Shown here piece after piece: positions 35,401 to 47,400 of a DNA stretch of 64,000 nucleotides (position 1 is its first letter; each line of letters opens with the position of its first letter). Location of the stretch: contig CM068580.1 in NCBI GenBank assembly GCA_035048485.1, positions 61,459,983-61,523,982 on the forward strand, given 5' to 3'. Source of the DNA: Pteria penguin. Lineage: Eukaryota; Mollusca; Bivalvia; Pterioida; Pteriidae. The notes beneath the pieces were generated by a model. The model was not told where the DNA came from. It did no database searches and saw only the letters and a program-made list of their open reading frames with translations. Position numbers and translations under genes: made by a program.

Positions 35401-38400
35401 CTTCTCATGGTTTTACAGTCATTATTTACATACAGAAATAGATAGCTGAGTGTGCCAGTCATGGTCGCTACCAACATGGCTTCTAGAACCTGGGTCCACT
35501 TATTGGTTATGTATCTAATATGATAATAAAAACAACTATGACACATGATAACCAAGAATTAGAGCTGGTTGTATTGAGAGATAACACAGATGCATGTAAC
35601 CAAACTCGAAATACATATATGTCTATATAACTTTACAACAATCAATGTATGTGCGGAATAACAAGAATTTTTCTCAAGACCTTTTACACCTTAGTCTGGC
35701 TTTATGATATACTGCACATTAAATGCTAAACGTAATAATTGCTTCAGTATATCTTACTTTCTTCTAAACTGTGTCAACTTAATATTGATGTGATTAAACA
35801 GAGCACCAAGTAAACCCCCTGCAAAGAAATATCATGAAATTAGAATCACCAATACAATATGAATAATCTCATGATCGCCATTAGATAATCTCACGATTGC
35901 CATTAGATATGTATTTTGTTTCAATCACCTCCAGAAATTCTTTTTTCAATCACCTCAAAAACTTCTTTCTCAGTACACATATTCAACAATAGTTTCTAAA
36001 CCATTTACAAAGGATTGTTTTTAAAACTTCAAATGATTTTCTAAACTCTTTATGACTAAAAGAGGAAAATTCATTTATTCTGAATTTCAACTGCTTCAGT
36101 AGCAGGAAGTTAACAGGTTCTATATCACACAACATCAGTGAGATTTTTTATCTTTCTTTTTTATTACATGCTTTGAACAAAGAGAACATTTACATGTATC
36201 ATTAATTTTGAATTACTCCATGAATACAATACCTATGACACCCATAAGTATGAAGATTGGAATTTCTATCCCAGAGTAAGTTGTTGTCTGAAAATTAAAG
36301 AAGTATATTTTCATTGAAAGCAAAAAAAGTTACAAATCTATAATCTTTTATCCTCTTAACCATATTTTTACAGAAAGTGATTGACAGACTTAATTACTTT
36401 AAAATAAAGAAATCTTCCACTTTAGCATTCATTTAAAATAGTCTAAGATTCATCGTGAATTATAATTTACAGTCATGCATTCCTATTGGTGAACAGTGCT
36501 CCATTTCTGCTGAGTGTGATATATCACAAGCATTTAATTGTCTGTTACATGTAATATGCTTAGAAAGTTTTAAAAATATTATCAAACTTTTATTTTCAAT
36601 GACTACATGTATACTTAACAAACTATATTTGTATTCTTGTATTCATATTCTTTCTAAATACATGTATTACATTCATTTCTAATTTGCTTAATTTGTATAT
36701 CTTTAAAAATTTACTTCACAATATGAGTTACACTAAATTCACAAACACAATTTACTGAATTAGACAATGAACAAACACTCTGTTAGAGAACAGTATGCTC
36801 AAAGTATACATGTAGTTGGAGTTAATACCAAAACCATGTACCGTTGAATATTTTAGATACCAGCAGAGCCAGTGTGGCCAGGTCAGTTGAATACTGCTCA
36901 GTGTCCTGTTTTTCGGATGAAACCATTAAAACAATGGCACAATGTCATTGAAGACAATGGTACATTAAAGATGCCTCACTGCTTTGGGTCGGTACTTTGC
37001 TTACTTCTAAATTTCTTATTGAAATAGTCTTCTTTTAACATTAACCAAAGACTGGCATTCTAATTTACTATATAAATTAAACTTCTTTTTTATAGATTTG
37101 AAAAAACAAAAGAAACTTTTAAAACAAGCTGTGTTTGTGAAACACTAACGCCCCCGGCTACAACAAAATCCAAAAAGTTATTTTAGCGTGAAGGTCACTG
37201 TAAAGGTCAAAAGGTCATCAACCTTGGTGTCATTTGAAAGGGCTTCATTAGTTGAGTATGCATGTGAAATATGAAGTCTCTATCCCTCATGGTTCAAAAG
37301 TTAAGGCCAAGGTTAAAGTTGACACAGACAAACAAACAGACAGACAGGACAAAAACAATATGCCTCCAATCTATTGGTCTGGGGGCATAAAAATTATGCA
37401 CCCATCTTAACTCTGAAATTGAAGCATTACTGTTCCTACAACTTCACAGCTTAGTAAATAAAATGGTAATACAAGGTGAGATAAAACCACAGCAAACTGT
37501 TAGAACACATATTTATATAAGATATATAATATATATCTTTCAGCCTACGTCGTGAACATCTCTCACTGTGGACTTATCAAGGGAGAGGCAACCCACCTAT
37601 AAAATATTGTAATGTTGAAAGAAAAACAGAGATTCTGGACAAATGTCTACTTCAATAGACGTTTCTCCTATTCTATATAATGTAAAGGGCAATATCAGAC
37701 AAATGAAATTGTGTCATATTACTGTGACATAACAATCCAAGCATTACATCATTTAAGAGCAGAAAAAGGTCTTCTTGAAGAAATATAAAAACCTAAAAAC
37801 ATGTAGTGTCAATTTAAAGTGACCTAAATTTAATCATTTCTAGGTTAGATAAATAATATCAACTCCAAGTTAAGATAAACTGCAGTTATGCATTGGCAGT
37901 ATAAATCATAGCGGACAGGACATTATATTATAATCTAATATGAATTGATATTTTCTTCCTGTATGTTCCATAGAACTCGCTCGGTGATTATTCTCCAACA
38001 CATTCCCACTCACACCTACTATACAACCACACTTCTTAATGCTCAGCCCAATTTGTTTTCTGAAAACTGAATTATTGATTTTTACGAAACAAAAGTATTT
38101 GTTGTTTGCAGAAACACATTAGAGTAGGAATAACAACTACCAAACCATGCTTTATTGTTCTATAATTCCCCTTGTCACATGAATCAATAAAATTATCATC
38201 TGGCCACGAGGTGGCTCGGTGATAATATGATTGATTCATGCAACTCAGGGAATTACTGGACAGTAAACCACAAATAGGTAGTTGTTATTTCTTAAATACA
38301 TTACATGATTCTGATATTTTGTGTAAAAAAAGAAATTTCATGAACAACCAAATAACTCAACAGGTTTCAAAAAGCAGTAACTTGCTAAAGCAAAAGCTGT

Positions 38401-41400
38401 TGATAGGGAATGATACGTATACTTAAGTCTAAAACATTGAACGGTATGTCTTACATCAAAGCTGCCAAAATTGAAGAGACCAGGCGATGATAGATCCCAA
38501 GGATGCTGGCGCACATAACTAGTGACAATGTTCAAAGTGAAAGTAGAGATCATGGAGGCGAAAAACTGAGAAAAGACCCAATAGAGTGGAGATTAATACT
38601 TTAAAAGTACTCACATATCATAGATAATATCGTCAAGTTCAATTTAAATGAAAAGTCTGAAAAGTTATTCAATGGATGTATGATAAATAATTAATAATGG
38701 CAATAAAAATAATTTAGAAAGCCAATTTACTGGGAACAAAACAGAGGTAAGATTTTCAAAAGCATTTTTTGTTGAGGAATAAATATAGTTTTTATTATTA
38801 TAGGGAAAAAATCATTAACTTACAATACGCCATGTCAAACCCTGATTCCAAAAACTAGCACCCTCCTCTAAACTAAATAGAACTCCTCCTACTGGAGCCC
38901 CAAAAGCCGCTGATACGCCAGCTGCAGCTCCTCCTGACACAAAATCCCTCTTTTCTGTATCAGTGCGGAAAAACTCAAAGAACTGGAAAAAGATGGTATA
39001 TATATTTTCATACTTTTGCTTCTTGACTTTTTATCAATAAAACAAATCCAGGGTCCAGCGTCTTATACTGAGAAAATACTTAAATCATGATTTCACAATC
39101 TTCTGTTCAACAAATTAATAACTGAGATTTGGATTTCATTGAGTTTTATTCTATCGATAAACAGAATTAAACCATTCTGCATGACAATTTATATGAATGT
39201 TTGATAATGGAAAGATTGGTTGGTTGGTTGATTGGTGTTTTACGTCGCTTTCAACAATATTTCAGTTATATCGCGACATGGAAGCAGGAGGTTACCAACC
39301 TCTTAAACATAGTGGCGCACCCCGGGAATCGAACCCGGGTCGTCGGCGCCGCAAGCCAAGCGCTTAACCACTACACCACGCCTGCCCCTATAATGGAAAG
39401 AATATTAGAGTGAAATAATTGACTTAAGTAATTTCTCAGTTTATGGCGCCAAACCCAGGTAATAGAAAGGGAAAAGAAATATTGCATCAAACTTGAAAAA
39501 GAAGTGATTGCATTTAATTCTAAATTTATAGAGTAATATTGTCAATAACAGAACATTACAGATCAAATATCTCTGTGAGATATGAAGATAACATTTATTT
39601 TATGTATTTATGATTGTTTTCAAAGTCATATAAGTCATGGTGGTAAATAAAGAATACTTCTTGTCACTGAAGATAAAATTAATCACTTTAGTTCCTAAGA
39701 AAAGAATAAACACTGATAATACTGAAAATTTAAATATTCTTATAGAACTAGCTGTCATTACTAAAATAAAACAAAATTCCTCTCTCTGTTTTTACTACAC
39801 ATAGGAACTTTAATCTAATTTACTAAACAATATCAGTCATTTATTTATGTATTGTAATTGTTCCTTTTGAACTTTTGCTGGAATGCACTGAAACCTGCTG
39901 GCCAATCTATTTATCAAAAATGCATTTTTATACCACATAAGAGATTATGGCTACTTTATATTGGTGCTTAGTATGTAATAATTGTTGGAAAAAAAATGAA
40001 AAGCAGACAGCCAATCAGAGTAAACCAAACCATCGACAGATGCTCTAACACTTCAGCTCTCCTTTCCGCTTAGAAAGAAGCTGAAATAAAACGACAGCTT
40101 TTAAGAGAATTACAAGTGAAGTTAAAATGAGGTCAAGCACACTGTCTGAGTCAGGCTCTTACACTATTACAAAATAATGCCTCACCTTAAGGTCAAAAGT
40201 TTTAGTGATGAAGTTAAGTTTTCCTTGTGATATCCCAGCTGCTATAACAGCACCAGAGTGAATCATGGGGCCTTCCTGTGAAGTAATGACACAAAGTCAC
40301 TGCATTGTATGAGCAAGATTCTTTATGATAAATAGCTTTCCTTCTACCACTTGTTTGTTTATTAAATTTTGTTTGATCATTGTTTAATGCCACACCTGGA
40401 ATTTTTCACCTGCATGTGATGGCATTGAATAACTACATAAGCAGAGCTAGAAATTTTTGATAGGGGAGGTTGCAGTCTCCCATGACTGATGTTTTGCACT
40501 ATTCGATCTGGAAAGGGGGGGGGGGATTTGCAGCCCTAAATATAGTCAAAAATGACCTTTTGTTTTGGTTAAATTTTCTGACCAAAGGGGGGACTGCAAC
40601 CCCTGCAACCCCCCTCTAAATCCGCTAATGAACTAGTGGTAGGGGAATCCCGAGTACCCCATGCAAATCACCAGTCTTTGGCATCTGCACTGGCAGACCT
40701 TCCACACTGGGAAGCAGAGAAGATAGCTGCAAAGGAAAGGAATAAATAGAAGGTATGCATCAAGGCCTCATGCATGAGGCATGAAGAGGACAAGTGAAGG
40801 GACATTAACCCACTCAGCCAATGAGGTCTCCTCGGTAAATTACATAAACATTCCTGAAATACAAGATTTACACAATGAAATTGGAGATTTCATGGCTCTG
40901 ATATAGAACTGATTCTATAACACTCCTACTAAAGTATATCTGTAACTCACTTTTCCAACAACAAGACCTCCACCTACTGCACATATGACACCCACCACCT
41001 TGGTGAGGATGGTCTTAAGTCGCACCACATGTGGAACCTTTACACCATTCAGGTAGCACTTGATCTGTGGAATACCACTACCCGCTGCTACAGGCTGAAA
41101 AACAGCAGTTTTTCCTTTAAAGTTAAATTTACAATTGACTTTTGTTTACTCAAACACTAATAATTGGAATTTCCAGATAACTCTAATTATCTTTTAAAAC
41201 TCTTGATTTTAATTTCCTAAAAATAAACCTACATCCCAAACTTAAACTCCACTTAACTCAGCTGTTTTATGTGGTCCCTTCAAGTTATCAAGAGTCCACT
41301 GTATTTACAAAGAAATGCATTTAAAATTGAAATTCTTACTTTATACATATCTAAACAAGAATTTCTTCACAGACAGATCAACAGCACAATTTTTCATAGT

Positions 41401-44400
41401 TTAACAATTGATCTTGACATGGCATTCAAATTTAATTATTTCTCTTTTAAAATATTTATAATTGTCATGTAAAATCAGTTACTCAGAGAAAACATAGCTA
41501 TTGGCTAAGACAAATGGTCATGACATGGCATTCAAATTTAATTAAATTCTCTTTTAAAATATTTGTTATGGTCATATAAAATCAGTTTCTCATAGGAAAC
41601 ATTGCTAAGAATATACCTCTCCATAACAAGTCAGAAGAGAACCAATCAGCACAAGGAGAGCATTAAAACCAATCCAAATGAGGAAGGGTACTTCTAGGCA
41701 ATAATTCTCTACGCAGTCTTCTACAACTGATCTCAGTTAAGGTAAACTTTGACACATTACCTCTTTCATGTTTCGAGATAAACATTATTTAAATTATCAT
41801 TACTTCGAAAATTATTCAGTTCCAAATATTTTGTATCATAAAGGTAAAACACCCCTCTAATAAATGAAATGGGGTAACTCTTAACATTTATATAATATTT
41901 TAATTTCTTTATTTAATAGTCATCTACAAGTTCTCTTACATTGTCTATGAATGGGAAAGCATTTGAAAATCACTTTTATAATGATAAGAGTTATACTTAT
42001 TTTCTGAATTGACTATTACTTTAGAAAATTTAGATCTAAGTATGCAAAGGGGTGATTTGCCTTACTCCTTGAAAGGAAATCTGGAACATCAGTCATTCCT
42101 AGAACCTAATATGTATTCAGTAGATTAACTGAAGGATACATTGTTTGACATATTTAAACTTGAGACTTGTTACATTAACCACAGCATAGTCTATCAGACT
42201 GGCCACAAGACCTGTAAGAACTCCTACAAAAAAACTGACAAACCATCGAAAGAACTCCACTTTGATGATATTCTGCAAAAAGAAAAACTCTTATTTAATA
42301 TCATGATAATACTGGTCATTAAAATCTTGATTATGGAGCAAAATGCCTGTTTTTATGTTCAACAACAGAATTTCATTTTTAGTACAATGTCAAATTTTTT
42401 TTATCAAATAAATTGCAAGGTAATTTTGTGTGAAATTCTTCAAATAATAAGGTCAATAAAATACTTTAAGATAAAGTTAAATGAATAATCAACATACTGG
42501 TCTAGATCTTTTTCTCTCCTCGCTTTGATAGATTTCATTCTCACATACATCATAATCTAAACTCTGAAAATGAAAATGTATACATCATCCACGGTATTTA
42601 CCAAATATACTGTCTATTAATTTGTATATCATTTGTAATTATTTCTGGAAAGTAAAAAAAGTTTTTTTTTGTGTAACCTCCTTGATCTTGTGGCTGTAGT
42701 GTAACTTACATCTGTTTCAAGTTTAGCTCATCATCGGCCTGTCAGTCTAGAAGTGTTTATACACATGAATACATACAGAAATTCATATTAAGTTCTACTT
42801 AAAACAGTGAGGTTTTTTCATTATTTTTTCAAAGGTGCCTGTATCTTTTCCTTTGGGAATTTTTTGTCCCATTTTCATACTGCTAAAAATTTGATATTTG
42901 GGAAAAAATTAGAAAAAATTTGGGAAAAATCAATAAAAATTCCATTGTGAAGGGTCCTTATAATGGACCTGAATTGAAAGGGGGGGGGGGAATACTGTGA
43001 AATGTACATTCAGTATAGTGTGGCACGTTACTGAAATTTTACCTCATAGTCACCAGACAGCACATTTTCATCCAAGATTTCAACTGAGTCACTCGATCTC
43101 TTTTCATCTTTTTCCTTGTCTTCTACCTGATTTTGAATGCAGTTACTAATGCCTTGAGGGGAATTCTCATCATCTGATATGTTGATCTGTGATTAACAGT
43201 GTAAATTTCATTTAATTTGTCACAGAAATGGACATTGACAAGAGAAAATTTTTATGCACTGATTACTTTTTTTTTTAAATTGATTGATAAATTGATTACT
43301 GAATCTATTTTACATCTCTCCACGATAATTTCATGTATATGGTGAAAGAATCTGCTTGATGCATTACATAGAAATAGAAGGTATACTCTTGGCCCTCAAC
43401 CCCAACTTGGATCCATCCCCTGACAAATCTCGTTGAAATACTGCCACATTGGTAGGAGACTTGAAGTACTTAATACCTACCCAGATTCATGCAATAATTC
43501 CAAAAATTATTTCTCTATATCATTTCTTTCCAGTTTTATTTATTACTATATATTCTGTTGAAATACACATGATTAGTACATTGTAAGTGACCTATGAGGA
43601 GAAAATCTAAGAAGATAACAGAAAACAGGCAAAAATGATAAAATCCAAAAATATGTAAGAACAAAATAAAAAAAACAGCAAAACCTCATTTTGTAATGGA
43701 TCCAAAAACAATAACACTTCTTAAGATATCCTTTTAAATCACTCTGATGCATTTGGCAACACTTGTATAGAACTGTGAGTACTTCATCACTACCAAATTT
43801 CATCAAAATTACTTCAGTGGTTCATAAGAAAAGTCAACAGATGGACGGCTGATGCCATCCGATGCACTATGATAGACTTGCTCAAGTCTCTGTGTTAAGA
43901 GTATATTTATTTATTCATAATGTCCCTTATATGAAATTCTGCTCATTGTCATACTGCATTCTCTAAAACATGTTTCCACATAGTCCGACGAATCTAACGA
44001 AGGGCATTTTTATCATTTGTCATTATGCCCTAGGGCAAACAATAAAACAGCAATTAATAAAAATGCCCTTCCTCAGATTTGTCAGACTAGTTTTCACAAT
44101 ATCTAACGTATTAGAGGGAACACAGAATAGAGAATAACTATTAATGAAATCGTAACATAGAGACTTGACTGACTGTCACTGCTCCCTGTTATGGATAAAC
44201 CTTTACAAAGTTAAATGTATATGGAAAATAAAATCTTCAGGCACAGACACTTACTGCCAATACTGGTACTGTAACAGTTCCCAGACACTTTGCTGGTTTG
44301 AACTTAATGAATAAGTACAATAATCAACCCGAATTGTATTATTATGCATGTATACTGTACTGAAAACCTCATAGATTGTCCGGGAACGGGTCATGCTAAA

Positions 44401-47400
44401 AACAGCCTGGAGCAGTCCTGGGAAAGAAAGGTGCGCCTGGGGGATTGTGTGTTGGTTTTTATGGCTATATATGCCTTTGTTAATTGATTCAATAGTATTT
44501 GTATCCTATTTAGTATGATATTAATGAATATTTGTAATGATAATTATAATTTTCTGTAACAATATAGGCAAATTTTCTTTGAATGGTTGAGTATGCTTCT
44601 GATAGCCTATACATTAAACGCATCAGCTTTTTATTTCTTATTTATTCTAATTTTTTTATTTATTTATTTAATTTGTTTACTTATTCATTTATTTATTTAT
44701 TCCCGTCAATGAAGTATATATTTTAGAAAATTAATCATAATAATGATATAAACATAAATCATTAGTTTCATATTTTTACTTTAATTGTAAAATTGATCAT
44801 TAAACTGCTGGATTCATATTTAATTAGAAGGCGTATTAAAGACTTTGTATATAGTGTGTTTATTAATCATCCAAAAGCAATCTGGCCTATAGGTACAGTA
44901 TATAACATGTTTTAAAATAGATATAACACAAAGTATACGTTATATCTCTAATACGTGTAACAAAGATAACTTAAATGTAAAAGTTGATAAAAGGCATTGT
45001 TACATCATAGCAAGGACTTATAAACAAGAAGGATATGAAACTCGGACATTCCTGCTAATATATATTGATTAAAGTGTTGTTTTAACAATTCACACCTAAA
45101 TGCTACAGGCGTGCAGAATGTTATCTTTTTTCTCAGAATTTGTCAATTCATGGAAAAGATCAAAAGGGAAACATTTCATGATCTGACTTTCTCTCGAGAG
45201 AAAGGTTTATGATACATGTAGGGTTGTACTTTTTTTGTCTATTCACATAAATGAGATCTACGAATCGTCAAGATGTAATTTTAGAGTAATATTTTTTTCA
45301 ACTATTATAGGCTGAAAGGTGTATACCTTCCTTTAAGTATTCACTTATTAATCTACAACTATGTATGCTAATCATGATTTTTTTCCCACTACACTTATTA
45401 AAAAAAATTCTTTTTAAAGACTCTCATTGTTAAAAAGAATAATACTTAAAAAATAATTAAAGATTGAACCAGTTAGAATAACCAAAAATATTTCTGTCTA
45501 TAAGAGCGACATCTTCTAAAAATATATGTTATACTCTTAACTTTATTACATTTTATTCCAAATCATTTCAATATTTTTTTATGGCTCTTCTCTGAGGTGG
45601 TCTCTGGAAAACGCTATTTATTTGGTGGCAACTTAGTGTTTAAAACAACCTCAGTTCAACATTAAATATTGATTGATCGATTGATTTCAATGTATCTACA
45701 GACAAAACGTCAAATTATTCCTCCCCTTTATGTCTATATTAGATGTAAAATAAACATAGAGTTTATTGTCCATTGTCAAAAAATACAAAATTGAGCTGTT
45801 TTGGTAAAAAAAAATTGGGCCATTTTGGTGTGGGCCGTTTTTAATTTGAGCTGTTATGGTGTGGTCCGTTTTTTTCTTGGGCCTTTTTGACTATAACTCC
45901 TTTAAATTTAGTGTCAAGTTTGCATTTCAATATTCATCTGATGCAAAACGAATAATTAAATAATTATACTCATTTGTTATACACAGAGAACTAATGTTCA
46001 TCACTGCAATTACGGGACGGACAGGAGGTTTTTAAAGGAAGGTGGGGGTTCCCTCCAATTTTTGTCCAACTTAATCATGAAGGGGAAGAGTTCCAATAAA
46101 TGGACACGTAGCTTGTTAAGACTAAAACGTAATTTTAACGAGAGAGAGAGGAGTGGGGGGGGGGGGGGGCGGGAAAGGGTTAAAATTAATTTATTTCAAC
46201 TGATTGATTTCATGCTATATACCACTGGTGGATCTAGCACCATCATTGCCAGGGATGAGGGGCGAAATTTGCCAATTTTGACTGAAATTGTTCGACAAGG
46301 TTTTGTGTAAACTTTTGGTCACTGCCAGGAGAAGGGAAGGAGTCACCCCTTCCACACAAATGCAATGGGGCTATTTCACTGTACGTATCCGTTTTGAGTT
46401 TTACATATTGCAGCATTCTTTTATGAGTAAAGGCAGGAGAGATTCCAAATGCATGAGGGGGTATGACTTTGGTTTTATCCTAGACCATAATGCAATTTTT
46501 CAGTAATTTTTTACAAATCCTGTTATAAATATTTTGAAATCCACATTTGATTTCAATGAAGAAGTATACATTCATTATATATATTTCATTATTTTCTCAT
46601 TTAAGATAATAATCATGGTAAAACAAAAGATTAAAAAATAAGATTTTACTTAGAAATTGAAGATAAATGCCGAGGAGTATACCTCATAACAAATCACGAA
46701 TCTGGATCATCTAAGCGTTTGTGAAAATTCCCCATTGTATGCAGCCAATTATTTAAAAGTCAAAGAAACATATTAATATAATTTATATTGCATTATTTAT
46801 TCTTAAAAAAGTTCTTTTTCATATTTTTGAAATCCTTAATTCCTCCAAAACCTGTAACATCATGAATTCATTCATGAGTAAGTTCATTTTTTGGTTTGAT
46901 CAATCATGATTAAACATATAAATATTCTTAAAATTCATACCTAATAGGATACAAACAATATTAAATCAATAAATTAAGCCATATATATTATACCCACTAA
47001 ACATTTGTGCAGCTATAAACTCCAAATCAGTAAGTTAAAATGTCAATTTGTTTTGTAAACTATATTCAGTATGTTGTAAACATGTGCCCTTTTGAATTTC
47101 AAATCATAATTCCAAAATTTCTTCTTTTTTTTCTACATGTTTACTTCTGTTCACTCCTTCAAAGACTTATAAATAAGTCCTTGATTCCTTGAAATTGATA
47201 ACTGAAAACAGTGATAGTTATTCATCTGAGTGACTGAAACATGAAATGAGAGGTTGCCCCTATGGCCCCAACCTGTTAAATCCCACACACAAACCCCCGG
47301 GCTGCTCCAGGGTGTCCAGGATTATTTTTAGCATGACCGTCCGGGAACTGCTACTGGAGTAAGCTTACCGATCTACTCGATCCAGGCCTGTTTGTGAAGA

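Noticed and set aside
42141..42488. 115-codon plus-strand frame
   Set aside because: It overlaps antisense the CLCN7 exon 42272-42140 and intron; no plus-strand gene structure.
45700..46520. Possible gene in 46062-46506 (two short frames)
   Set aside because: It lies inside the 2.95-kb Mutator-like element, has no transposase motifs, includes a poly-G run and shows no plausible splicing.
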